Part shown: positions 41,777 through 53,982 of the stretch, piece after piece | How the letters are laid out: every line of letters begins with the position of its first letter | How positions within the stretch are numbered: position 1 is the first letter of the stretch | NCBI GenBank assembly: GCA_033439295.1 | Contig: JAVTLE010000008.1 | Coordinates: 868,001-932,000 of the forward strand | Length of the DNA: 64,000 bases | Direction of reading: 5' to 3' | Source of the DNA: Deuterostichococcus epilithicus | Taxonomy: Eukaryota; Chlorophyta; Trebouxiophyceae; Prasiolales; Stichococcaceae | Notes under the pieces: generated by a model | The model's database searches: none | The model's input: the letters and a program-made list of their open reading frames with translations, nothing else | What the model was told of the DNA's origin: nothing | Made by a program: the position numbers and the translations under genes

Positions 41777-43368
41777 TCAAGCAACATCCCCCAGCCGAAC
41801 TTCCAGGATCTCTCGTGCAACTCCCTCGTTCACAGCGGCAACCTGCTGACATGTGGCCCCAAAGTCCTCGCCCACAAGCCGCCTGGGGGCAGACATCACT
41901 CGATCGCTTCGTGAAAATGGTGGTACTCCACAGACTCTTGCGTGAAGTCAAAATTAGCTGGATTGGCTTCGTTTTACTAGGGCAGCTTGCGGCGGTCGTC
42001 ACCTGAAGAGGTATGTGCCGCCGTCAAGGCCAAAGTACATGGTCTTCGCAGCAATGTAAGCTGACCCGCCCGGCTTAAGGCACTGCACAGGGCATGGAGA
42101 TTCTGATGCTGTCGTACGAGGCGAAAGCTGTGCAGCACGAACACGAGCCTGACTCGGCATCAGCCGCATGCCCAGCCGAGTCAATTGGCTGCTGCCACCG
42201 CAAGAGGTGCCCACCTGCTTGATGCAGGCAAACAGCGCCCGCATCGATGCCTCGCTGTAGATCGTCTCCGCAGAAACCACCAGGTCGAAGGAGTTTGCCA
42301 GCCCCAGCGACGCCAGCAGCCCCCCCAGCAGCGCCCAGTCACCGGCAAAGAACCGCGCCGGGGCAATCTTGACCTGTGACCAGTGCAGCATCATCAGGTG
42401 TAAGGATTCAGCCCAAGCAGTTGGCATGGAAAGCTGTTCGACGAAAAGGCTCAGGTTGCCTGAAGCATGTGGCATCACACAGCTGCGACCGCCGCATGCA
42501 CATCACCTGCTGCAGGCTGGCGTTCAGCTGCAGATTGAGCGCTGCCAGCATGGTCAGCGCTTCCGCATTGTAGTCCTGTGCCATTGCAAACACACATCTC
42601 ACTCGACATCGGCGAAACCGCAGCTACTGGATGTCTCCGCGGGGAGAGCGTGTGGCTCGCTGGCTCACACACGAAACCAGGGGGTGCAGGCTACCGGAAA
42701 GCAACTTTGAGAAGCTGTGCGCACCTGGAAGCACACTTCTGCGCCCGCCAATGCGCAGACGATGCCGGGCAGCCCGTGGCCGCAGCCCAACTCAAGGACC
42801 CGCATGCCGGACATGCAGCATTTGTTGGGTGTTCCTGCAGATCCAGGTTGCGAGAAGCGCTCCAGGAGAAAGCGGGCAAGGTCCACGGCGCTCTCCCATA
42901 GCTTCAGGCCCCCTGCACACCCCAGCCATCGCGTGTGCACAAGCAGTACGTTGATGATTGCCGGTGCCGCAATGCAACACAGCATTGGTACCGGTCCAGA
43001 TGTAGGCAGTATCTTGCCTTCATATTGTCCAGGAAGCAGATCGCTGGCCCCCACGTCCGTGTTGCCCGTCAGCCGCGCCGCTGTTGCAGATGATACGCTC
43101 TACGCACAGGAACCAAATGCTTCACCTGCGGAGGTGAGGTCGGGAACATTACAACGAACGCGCAAAGCTGTCAGCTCACCCGCAGCTTTAGCGTGGTGTC
43201 GATGGTCAGCGCGACATCTTGCAGTGCCTCTGGGGGCTCCGCTGCACCGCGTGGGACGAGCACTTCGACTGCAGGTGCAGCGACCACGTCAACTTGCGCA
43301 ATAGCCGCCGGCGCAGCATCGCCTGCGAACTCGCCGTTGATCGCAAAGCTGAACTTGAACCCGGCCAT
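41777..43368 (-). CDS. METTL18: METTL18/Hpm1-like protein-histidine N-methyltransferase
   Basis: SAM-dependent methyltransferase; METTL18 and yeast Hpm1 methylate a histidine of ribosomal protein uL3. Start ATG at 43368 (MAGFKFSFAINGEF, shared family beginning), then ASDLLPGQYEG, LKLWESAVDLARFLL, the SAM-binding motif VLELGCGHGLPGI, DYNAEALTMLAALNLQLN, ARFFAGDWALL, FDLVVSAETIYSE, KPGGSAYIAAKTMYFGLDGG. A last exon (about 41882-41777) supplies LVGEDFGATCQQVAA and EILEVRLGDVA, matching the family's C-terminus; it joins after TYLF through an AG/GTGACG donor at about 42000, with matching phase. If that intron is retained the protein stops one residue later at 41999-42001. Confidence 0.85.
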
Positions 43369-44480
43369 GGCGCCATATGTGCTTGTGAGCAGGCACTGAC
43401 TGGCGGAATGGCCTCTGTAGGTTACTGCAGGGTGGGCCAGAGATCGGCCCACGGCGTTACATGCTTACATCCCTGGCTCAGCGAGGCGTGAGCAACTATT
43501 TGGGGGTAAGCGATAAAGCTGAAATAGCGCAGGTGCGGCGGCAAGCGGCGGAACGCTGTAGTCAAGTCAAGCCGTTGATCTGACGGTCCAAGCTGGGTTG
43601 CTGCGTGCGCAAGGGTTGGGTTGCTGCGTGCGCAAGGGCAGTGGTGCTCCGCGGGGCGGCGGGACATCCATGACAGCGAGCGCCGCCGCTGCCGTGAGGC
43701 GAGCGGCGGGCCGGACCAGCGCTTGGCGTAGCCCGCCTGGGCGGTGAGAGGGTGTGGCCCCTTGAATTGAGGTAGGGGNGGCGCGGCCCCAGGACCGCAC
43801 ACAAAGGGGGGTCGGGGGGCAAGCCCCTGTAGCCTCAGCGAACCGCACAGGAGCATGTCAGGCGCCCGCGGGCCCGCGTGAGCGTGCACCACAAGAGCAC
43901 AAACGACCAGTCTGTAGGATCCATTGCCAATCAAAGCAATAACAAGACTACAGCAAAGCACACCACAATGCAATGAACCAAACCCATGCCAGCTGCTAGG
44001 CGCCACCTGCCGATCGGACGACCACCCACTGCTGCAGCTGGCTGCTGAAGCTGATGAAGGGCCCCTGGGCGGCGGCGGAACCCCGCCACCCCTCTGGGGC
44101 ACCTTGATCCTGCACAGACTTACGATGAGACACTCCAGAAACGCACTACGGCCGCCCGCTGCACCCGCAGGGCCAGCTGTGGCCCAGGCCATGCTTTGCC
44201 CTGTGCCAGTCGAGAGTTTTACATTTCACCTTCACACGGTTCCCAGTGAACGAAGATCGACGATAGCAACGTATCATATGTGAAGTTCGCGAGCGATGGG
44301 TAATTAAAATCGGCAACGGCTGAAGGAATCAGTCATCAAAGCTGCGCGATAGCTGGTTCGGGTTCAGAAACCAGGCCGGCCGCGCATGCATGCGGCCGCA
44401 ACATCCGCTATGGCAAACGCCGGCGCAGGGCGAGGACGTTCTTCTCCACGGCTAACGGTCACGGTAATGTCACGTCTTGA
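43369..44480. other. 1.1 kb spacer, partly repeat-like
   Basis: Upstream of METTL18 and downstream of the CHUP1-like stop. Contains a 23-bp-period tandem duplication (GGGTTGCTGCGTGCGCAAG at about 43595 and 43618), a G-rich hairpin-forming stretch near 43805-43832 (GGGGGTCGGGGGGCAAGCCC) and an N at 43780. A long minus-strand open frame here has no recognisable domain. It may be a non-autonomous element. Confidence 0.4.
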
Positions 44481-47400
44481 TCAAGTTTTGATCATCGCCT
44501 GCAAATTCTGCACGCGCTTGAGCAGCACGGAACAGTCGCGGTCCAGGTGACCGCTGAACTGCTGCACCTGCGCACAACGAATCACCCAGTATGAGGGCTG
44601 GGCAGCCCAGTTTCCTTCTTCCAGGCAAGTAACGGCAAGATGTGATCGTCAAAGAAGCGCAGCGAGGCTGAAAGCATGCACAGCAGCCTCAAGCCACACA
44701 TCGTGCAACAGGCCGCACCTGCGAGGCCATGCGCACGGCGATGCGCGTGAGGCTGAGGCTGGCGCTGCGCGCCGAATGGCCGCTGCCGGCGGCGGCCACG
44801 TCGCCCAGAACTCGCTCCATGTACAGCTTGGCCGGCTGCTGCGCCGCGCGACGCAGCGGCGCCAGCAGGTCGGGCCCCCAGGCGACGCCGGCCGCGGCAA
44901 ATCGCGCTTGCACGTCAGCGCCGCCAAGCGCCATCTTCGCCGTCGTCTGCTTGACGACGTTCAGGTATGTCTCTGCGGCACCCAGGGAGAGCAGTGGTCG
45001 TCAGCGGACGCATGTAAGGAGGGCGCCACGGATGGGCTGGAAGGCGCTTGGGTCGATGAGACAGAAGGAGAGACGTCGACCAACAGCACGGCAGCGGCGC
45101 AGCATTTTCTTCCTACCAGAGCAGCAATCAGTGCAGACCGACCGGACGGCAGCGTCAGGGTGGCGCACCGATGCGGGTGCCCTCGTCGGAGCAGCTGAAG
45201 TCAGGCAGCATGCGCCACGAGCGCAGCGCACCCGACAGGTGCTGCACCTCCTTCCAGTCCGCCACCACCTGCCGCAGCAGCCAAAGGGACATGAAGTTCA
45301 GACTGAAAAGGATGGTGTTGCACGACCGCCGAGCACGGTGCATCAGAACCGCTCGAAGGCGACAACCTGACGACTGGCTGGCCTGGCAATGCCCTGCTGC
45401 CCCAGCTCCAGTGGCTGTAAGCCGTGGGTAAGGAGGGCGCAATCTGCCCGCACACTGCCGGCGGAAATGTCGCAGCGACAGGGACGGCACGCACCTCCTG
45501 CAGCGCAGCGACCTTGCGGGTCGGCCAGCCTCGCACGCCCAGCGCGCCGGGCGAGGGCCGACCCTTTAATGCCGCCTGGATTCGTTGCACGAACACCGCT
45601 GCCTCCTGCACGGTGAAAAGCCTGGGGGTTGGTCTTGGCTGGCAGCATCAACGGCAGGACCGACTGATGGGCCCGCTGCACAGTTGCCTTGCAGCAAAAT
45701 GCAGCAAAAGCGCATCAAGGTTTGTGCAGCGCAGCGCTTCTCCGCAGCTGCAGCAGCAGGAGCAAGGGTGGCGCTGCAGACGGGTGGAACCAGATGGTTT
45801 CGTATGAGAAGAGCCACTGACCGCCAGGTCCGAGGCCTTGAAGTCACGGATCTCCAGCGCCAGGTTGCGGTACGACACCGCGAGCTCCCGCAGCGCTTCA
45901 TCCGACAGCGGCGCACCGCCGGCGCCGTCACTGCCACTACCCATGTCCCGCAGGCTGGCAGCGGAGCCGCTGCGCCGGTGACGCGGCGCACCGTCCGTTG
46001 CGGCCCTGTCCAACAGGCTTCCGCTGCTGCCGCCTCCGTCATTGATGGAGGGAGCGGAGCCGGCGCGCAGGCCGCTGCCGCGGACGCCCCCGCCTGCGGG
46101 TGAAGGCGGTACGGACAGCGAGCGCAGACCGGCGCTCCCCGGCATGCTGGGGATGCTGCCGCGGCGGCCAGGCGTGCCGGAGGCGGACACGCGGCGTGTA
46201 TCAGTCGACGGGCGCCCTACGTGCATAAATGAGCTTGCTTGCAGGCTGGCTGCGCCACAAGTGCTTCAAGTGCGGCTCCACTATGTCTAAGGAAGAGGCA
46301 GCCAAGAGAACAATTGCAGCAGCCCCATCAGGTGCCAGACGCAGCCAAACACGTTGCACAGCCGGTCGTCTGAAAGCAGACCGGAGCACGGCAGACGGGC
46401 AGCGCCGCACCCGATGCAACGCTGCTGCCGCCGGCGTCCGAGCTGCTGACGCTCGCGGTGTCCGACATGCGCGACGCCAAGGAGGACGAGCCGCCAGCGG
46501 CGGCGGCGCGCGCCCGGTCACGGTCGCGCTCCCGCCGCCGCTGGTCCCGCAGCCGCAGGCGCTCCACCTCTGGGCCGTGGCCTGCCTCGGACTCGGCGGC
46601 CTCTGACGCATGGGCGCGCTCCTGCACACGCAAGCCACACTGCTCGAGTGGCTGGGCTGTCGCCGCGAACCTGAGAGGGCCCTCATGCCGGGGCTGTGGC
46701 TGTGCTGGTGTGGCCGGTGCGATGACCCAGCAGCAGTGCGGGCAAAACATTCATGACGAGCTACATGCGACGAGCACAGCCGATGCTCGGCTGCTGCGAG
46801 CTTCGGCTGGCAGCGACTTGCGTTGAGAAGAAAGTGCCTCTGGGGAGAGGAAGTCCTACGGGGCGTGAGTCATGATCAAACAACCATTCGCGCGCACCAG
46901 GGCGTCGGCCTGGCGGCGGTCGCTGGCACGGTGGTCGCCCAGCAGGAACTGCAGCTCCATCAGTGCAAACTGCTTCTCGATGCGCTTCATGCGGTCCACA
47001 TCGATCGGGTCCTGCGCAGCCCGCAAGACACAGCTTTGCACCAGGTACCCAGGCGCTGCTTTGCGTGCATGTTCAAGGAGTTTCCATGCACAAGCCAGAT
47101 AAGCCCCTCTGGCCAGCTGAGCCCCTCTGGCCAGCATATATGCCAGGAAGGCCATGCGAGGCCGCTGACATGCTGTGCGGGCATACTAGTGGGACCATGG
47201 CATCACATGCGTTGCAAATGGCACACACAACCAGCACGACAAATCAAAGTGCAGCGCACCCGCAGCTGCCGCCTGATACTCTCCGCCTGCCGGATCAGCT
47301 GCTCCTGCGAACGCGAGCGCTGCACGCCGCGTGAGGGCCCGCCGCTGCTCCGGCCGCCGGCCGCCGTTGCCGCTCGGCTCGAGGCTGGCGACATGCACGC

Positions 47401-50400
47401 CGACGGCGGCGAGCGGCCGGCGACGTCGGATTCTGCCCTGGTCTCGCCGGGGCCCTCGCCCTCCTCCACCGCAAAGCGCACGCGGGCAGCAGGCTTGGCC
47501 GGCGTGACGGGCGTGCCGCTCTCCTTGCGCTGCCGCCGCCGCTCTGCCAGAGCCTGTGGGAGGAAAGGGGCCAGTGACACCTCCTGCTCTGGCGTGGCTA
47601 TGGATCATCAGCGTTTGTCTTTGACAGCATGCACCCAGCAGATCATGTATCAAGATCCAGTTCAGAGGTCTGCCACTTTGCGCTAAGCCAAGAGACGTGA
47701 CGGGTGGACAGAAGCACGATGCCAGAAGGATTGGCAGTGCCGTAGAAACAACAAGAAACCCACCTGGCGCTGGGCCTCCAGTGCCGCCTGGCGCTCTTCC
47801 CGCTTGCGCCGCTCTGCAGCCCGATCGAGGCTGCCGTTGGCTTCTGGAACCGCCACCGGCAGGCTAGCTGCCGGCGGCGGCACTGATGCGGCCGCCGCTG
47901 GCGCCGCCGTCGCTGCTGCTGCTGCAAATGCTGGTGCAGCGGACAGCTCGTCTGCAGAGAACTGCTGCTGCTCTGAAGTTGGCTGGGCCTGCAACACTGC
48001 AGCCGGCTTCATAGCCACCTCAGCAGATGGAGCCGGAGCCTGCTGCTCAGGCTCCCGAGCTGACGGCGCCCATTCATTCGCCTCTGCCAGCGCCGCCTCC
48101 ATTGGCTGCGCTGCTGGGTCTGCTGGCTCATCGTGCTGCGCCGCCAGCTGTGTGGCCTCTGCAGCTTCTGGAACCGGCTCCGGCAGGCTAGACGCCGGCG
48201 GTGGTTCTGTTGCTGTCGCTGCTGCCACCGCTGGTGGCTCCGCTGCCACTGGCGCCGCCGTCGCTGCTGCTGCTGCTGCTGCTGCTCCAACTGTAGATGC
48301 GGCGGACAGCTCGTCGGCAAAGGACTGCTGCTGCTCTGAAAGCGGCTGGGCCTGTAATGCTGCAGCCGCCTTCATAGCCGCCTCGGCAGATGCAGCTGGA
48401 CCCTGCTGCTCAGGCTCCCGAGCTGACGGCGCCCATCCAGCCCCTTCTGTCAGCGATGCCTCCTGTGGCTGCGCTGCAGGGGCTGCTGGCCCATCGTGCT
48501 GCGCCGCCAACCGTGCGGCCTCTGCAGGCTGCACATTGGAGGCCGGCTTGTGCCCGGACGGCTCCGCCGGCGGCTTTCGCGGCTGCAGCTTAGTGCCGAC
48601 CGCTGCGGCAGTGGCAATGGCAGAGGCCGGAGGAAAGCTGAAGCCGCCGTCTGAGGGCTCATCGGCCTGCTGCAATTTGTCAGCCTGGGGCTGTGGCTTG
48701 CCCGCATGTGAATGCTGCAATTCTGCGGGCTGGTTGCCGTCACGCTGGCCGTTAGAAGCTGAGGGCTGGCGTGGCAGCTCCTGGTGTGGAAGTGCCCCAG
48801 CAGCCTCCCAATCGACCTCGTCCTCGTCGGCCGATTGTGAGGCTGTCGCTGGGGCGCTAGCACGCTCTGCTTGCTGCTTTGCCGCTTCGCTGACGCTGGC
48901 AGCCGACACACTTGCCGCCTCAGCGGCTGGCGCACTGACAGCTGCCTCTGCAAGCTGGAAGGAGCCTGAATCAGCTGGCCGCTCTGCCACCTCCTCTGCC
49001 ACCAGCGTGCTTGCTCCTGCCCGAGCTGTGTCGTCAGCTGGCTGTGCGGGTACGCGGGCAGCAGCCTTGCCGTCCAGTCGCAGCGAGGCCGGCAGGGCGG
49101 CCGCCTGCACTGGCGTTGGGCTTGCTGCCGGATGTTCGTCAATAGTCTGGGCCCCGCCTAATGGCTGCTCAACCGGCTTGCAATCGCCATTTGCAGGTGC
49201 ATTCGCGGCTGCATCTGCGGCTGCCGGGTCCTCAGGTGACGCCGTCGGCTCCACCGCAGGCGCTGGCAGCGTGAGGGAGGCCTCCCTGGCAACGCTAAAG
49301 CCTGGCAGCTGCGCCATTGCTGCCTGTGCTGCGGCTACATCCGCGGCTGCCGGGTCCTCTGGCATCGATGTCGGCCTCGCCACAGGCGATGGTGCCAGGT
49401 GCTCCGGTGCACGCGCTGGTAGAGCGAGCAACGCCTCCCTGGCCATGCCAAAGCCTGGCAGCTCTGCCGCCGCTGCCTGTGCTGCCTCTGCCGCCACTGG
49501 CTGCTGCACCGGTGATTGCTGGATCGGCGGGGACTGCCGGCCTGGCGGAGAGCGCGGGAAGGCCGAAAATGGCGAGAAGGGCGAGAACGTGCCCCCTGAG
49601 GGTGGAGGACTACCCGTCAGCACGGTCAGCGTGCCCCCCGCGCCGCGGAACAGCGGCCTCTCGAGCAGCGGCAGCGCGCTCGCGCTGCCAGGTGACCGCT
49701 GGACGGCGAGATCTTCGGGCTCCATGGCCGCCACAGCTGTCAGGGCGCCGTCCGCGGCTGCGCGCGCCGACCCGGGCACGGAGTCTGACGCCGCCCGCGG
49801 CAAAGCGTCTGGCNAGGCCGACGGCTCGGCCGCCGCTGCTGCGGGCTCACCCGCCGCTGCTTCAGGCTCAGCCGCCGCTGCTGCGGGGCCACGCATGGCC
49901 GTGGGCTGCAAGTAGGCGAGTGACGGGAGCCACTCCGTGGACGACGCCGGCGACCCCTGGCTGGGGGTGCTGTGCCCCGGGGTCAACTGCATGCCATCTG
50001 CAACTGCGTCCTCCCAAGCCTCCTCTTCCTGGCTGCTAGCGCTGCTGGCGGGGCTCTCCAACATCGGCGACGGCTCGCCTAACAGTACAGCGTATCTGCC
50101 GGCTGCGGCAGCGCCGCTCCCCTGGAAGCTGAATGGCCCAGACACCGTGTGTCCCTGTAGTCACAGAGTGCACATCACTGGGACACACTCATGCTCAGAA
50201 ATGAACTGACGAGGCAAAAAGACGCCGCCATGCGCGACCACCATGTCAGCCCGAAAAGGCACGCTCTGCTTGTGTCCCACATACCACGGTTGCTGGAGCA
50301 GGCAGGCATCTGCACAGTGTCTCGAGGGGTCCAGCGCAAAGGCGAACGTCGACACCGTTGCTGACGCGAAGCTGAGACACAAGACACAATCGCTCACCGC

Positions 50401-53400
50401 GTAGTCGGACGGCAGCGAGCGGTCTGCAAAAAGCAGATCCTCCTCATCGAGATCCTCCCCAGCGTCCTGGTACTCGTCCATGGCCGCATCATTGGCGGCT
50501 GGCCGGTCCCAAGCACTGCCAGCGGCGCGCTGGTTCCAGCGTTGGCTGTGATCCTCTTCCGCCGCCAGCGCCCGCAGCAGCTGCGACGCCGCCTCCTCTG
50601 CCTGGTCCTCCTCCACCTGATGCTCCTGTATAGTGGGGCGAAGGCGTGATGGGAAGCCACTCAAGATGGCTGTTCGAGGTTTCTCAACATGTCGGCCTGC
50701 TGACAGGACTGTGTGCTACAAAGGAGCCGGCTGTGTGTCCTCACTCAAGTCATCACATCATTCCAGGCACCAACAAGCCCGAGCATCTCAGCCCGCACAG
50801 GCTGAGGAAGGCGTCGTGCAACACTGGGTGTCTAGCAAGAAGGCGACTGGAGATGGCAGGGCTGGATCCAGGAGCACCTTGGTGGTGCGGGCCTGGCAGA
50901 TGACGTCCAGCACCGCCTCGAAGCTGATGTTGGCACGCGACTGGCAGATGGCCTGGACGCGTGCTGCTGCGTCTGCGGGCGCGCCCTGCCCCCGCTGGTC
51001 CAGCCCGCGCGGCGACAGGCTGGGGCTGCGCGGCGGCGCCGCGGATGCTGCCGCCGTTGCCGGGCCGCCGCCACTGGCGTGAGCCACTGCCACCTCCGCC
51101 GGCAGCTGCGGGTCCACCTCCAGCTTCTGCAGCCGGCGCAGCAGCTCCCCGAAGGTCGCGTCCTGCAGGGGCAGCAGGCTCAAGAAGTCGGTAAGGTGTT
51201 GCGGGACCACCACGCAGGGCTGTGAATGGCGCGGACGACACGGCTGCATGCGCACGCTCTGCAAAGTTATGGTCCTGAGTCTGCAGCACCATCTCGAAGG
51301 TTTGCTCTGCGAGACAGCAAGCGTTGACAGCAGCAGTGCTGCAAACCACGAGCGCGACACAGCAATGAGCTGTGCTGCTCTGCATTCTCTTGCTCTGCAG
51401 CGGGAAGCGCTCCTGCAGCTGGAGGGCGTCCTGAGGGTGCGGCTGCCGTGCGACGACAAAAGTTTGCAGGTCCTGCAGCTGGTTCAGGCAGCTGCGCAGC
51501 AGCTCCTCCTGCCGCTTGCCCTGCGGCAGCAGCCACAATGCAGCAGTGGGTCTTGTAACAGGCTGCGTCAGAGCAGACGAAGAACGGGCGAAGCTGTGGG
51601 ATCTGGCGGAAGGGAGACAGCACTCACATGGGCAGCAGCGGTCCAACCCCGAGTCGGCAGCACCATGCTGTCAAACTGTCGAACTGATGAAGACACAGTT
51701 TAATGCAGCATGGGCAGCAGGCATGATAAGTTGCAGCATGTCGATGACAGCGCGGCCCCAAAAGCCCCCCCAATTCCGCACCAGGCGAAGGCGGCCCTCC
51801 AGGTCGGCCTGCTGCTGCGAGTACAGGGAGAAGGCCTCCCAGCCGGCGGGGTCGTCAATGCGGTCGCGCACGCTGCGCATGTCTGCCTGCAGCTCCTGCC
51901 CCCGCACCTCCAGCCGCGCCTGGACCAGCACGACGATGCGAATAAGATTGCAGGTGTTACAAAACCTGGCAGTTGTGAAGGCGTCCGCACGTCGGATGCA
52001 CAAGCGCTTTCGAAACGAGGCTGCAGGTCGTTGTGCATCTGTTGTATGACCAGTTGGCCGTGACACCTGGCACGCCTGGCGCAGATTAGCCTCCAGCGGG
52101 AGGCGGCGGCAATGTGCAAATTCCATCATGCCTGCGCTGCTTCGATGTGTCACGGCGCCTGTGACATGCACAACCTACGCAGGCACCCACCATGTTGTGC
52201 CGCTTGTCAGCCAGCGTCTTTTCCAAGTCCTTGAAAAGCAGCTGCGTGTCCTGCAGCAGGTCCTGGTAGTCCACCGGCTCGAGCGGCTCCTGCAAACACC
52301 TCCTCGAAGGCTTTAGATACAGCACGGAAAGGAGGGGCGCCAATGTCGATGGCGGCGGCGGTCCAATGCTCTGTGCACAGGCGGTGTCTTACAGCATGCA
52401 CAGCCACTGCAAAGGGACCGGCAATGCAAGGGTCAGGCACCAGAGTCGAGCTTCTGTTTGGCATCTGGGGAGAGTCTGGTAGGCAAAAGGCAGCAAGATG
52501 CGGTGCGGGTCGGCAGCTGAGACCAACCTCCTCGATGTCGCCTAGGGGCTCAGCCATTGGGTCGGGGCTCATGCCAAAAGCGAAACCCTCCTCCGCCAGC
52601 GCGTGGATGGGCGAGACTGGCGATGGCGGCTGGGTGCCATCGCCGGTGCTGCCTGCTGGGCTGGCCTGCGGCGGAGTGGACTGATCCTGACTTGGCGGGC
52701 CGGCGAGCTGCCCTAGCTCAGGGTGTGGCGATGCAGGGCCTGCCGCGGCAGCCGCTGCCTGTGCAGACTCCTCCTCCTCCTCTGGCAGCGGCCATTGATC
52801 TTCCTGCTGGCCGTTGATGGAGTCTGTGCGCACACACCACCCGCTGGTCAGATGGTGCCATGGCATATGCAATCCGTGTTGGTGTGTGGGTTGTCATGCT
52901 GCACCAGCAATGCGAGCACGCTGGCAGCACGCACGGCGGACGTGCCACACAGCACCTGCTGCAGCAGTTGAGATGTCATCTTCTGACGACGCGATGCTGG
53001 AACCGCCAGCAGATCTGTCGCTCTTCGACTTCCTCCGCAGGGTTTTCTTGAAGCTCCCGAACAGCCCCTTCTTCTTGACTGTATCGTGAGACCAGATGTT
53101 GGTTGATGCTCCTCATCTCCGCTACTGCTCGATCAAGATCACCCCGGGCACATAGACCCACCTTTGCAGCATAAAATCAGAAGGCAGCAAGCGCACCTGA
53201 CTGTGCTGACGGCGGATCCGGAGACGTTTGGGGCGGCGGCGTGCGCGGCGGGGTTGGATCTGCAGGGTTCGAGCCTCCAAACACGCCTGCACCAGGATTG
53301 GTTCTGTCGTGAGCAGCAGGAATAGAAGTAGTGAGCCGGCAGTTTTATCGCAAATGAGTGTTGCACGCCACAGGGTACAGCCAGCTGTGCAGCACCTTGC

Positions 53401-53982
53401 GGCGAAGCCTGTGGCGGTGTCTGCGGTGGCCCATTCATCTCCTGGGCAAGCGACAGCGCATACAGGTAGTCCGCATCGAGAGTGGACCCCTTGGCCGCAT
53501 TTTCCTTCCTGTGGCGCGGGACACAGAACGGCTCCGTTTTAGCTTTCAGGTGAGCACGTGACATGCAGCCACAGCAGATGCGTCAACCTATGCGCATTGA
53601 CCAGTGGCACACACGCATCCTGCGGCCTCGGCAGCTGTGCGGGCCCGCACCTGAGCCGCAGCGTGTCGGTCTGCGACGACTCCAGCGCGAGGGCCAGCTG
53701 CCTGTGCTCCCAGGCACGCTCGTCCGCGGCTGCACAGCACCGGAAGACAATTTAGAGACAGGACCATTGCAGATGGCGGTAGCAGCAGCGGCGGCGGCAA
53801 AACTTACAAACCCCGGGCACTACGCATCGCTCACCCGTCCATCCCGGGCGGGATGGCCTGCGCTGGCTGTCCGCAGACACGGAGCTCGCCGGTGATGTCG
53901 GGATTCCCCGGCTTCTGGGCGTGCACGGATCAGGCGCGTGCGCAAGCATGTCCCCATCTTGTGTGGCATCCGGCGTTTGCAT
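44481..53982 (-). CDS. CHUP1-like long coiled-coil/Ala-Pro-rich protein
   Basis: About 20 exons. Start ATG at 53982 (MQTPDATQDGDMLAHAP), stop 44481-44483. N-terminal pieces: ADERAWEHRQLALALESSQ, TLDADYLYALSLAQ, a basic KKKGLFGSFKKTLRRKSKSD segment, an acidic EEEEES stretch, then helical pieces (YQDLLQDTQLLFKDLEKTL, LYSQQQADLEGRLRLVRNW, LLRSCLNQLQDLQTFVV). The large exon 50145-47770 is Ala/Pro/Glu-rich with internal repeats. The C-terminal part, LRELAVSYRNLALEIRDFK, AKLYMERVLGDVAA, then VQQFSGHLDRDCSVLLKRVQ, resembles the conserved C-terminus of plant CHUP1, which tethers or nucleates actin at chloroplasts. The likeness is from memory and limited to that part. No clear N-terminal membrane anchor is seen. 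It could be two genes, but splice phases at the N-terminal junctions agree. Confidence 0.55.
47818..48510 (-). repeat. tandem duplication inside the Ala-rich exon
   Basis: Two imperfect copies, about 325-365 bp each, coding roughly 110-120 residues (LAAQHD...WAPSAREPEQQ...SADELSA). The length difference comes from alanine (GCT/GCC) runs. In frame. Confidence 0.8.

Noticed and set aside
43422-44192. 256-codon minus-strand open frame
   Set aside because: Contains an N, no recognisable domain, overlaps the METTL18 upstream region.
47804-49915. 703-codon plus-strand open frame
   Set aside because: It is the antisense of the Ala-rich CHUP1-like exon; in GC-rich alanine codons the opposite strand stays open. 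No domain.
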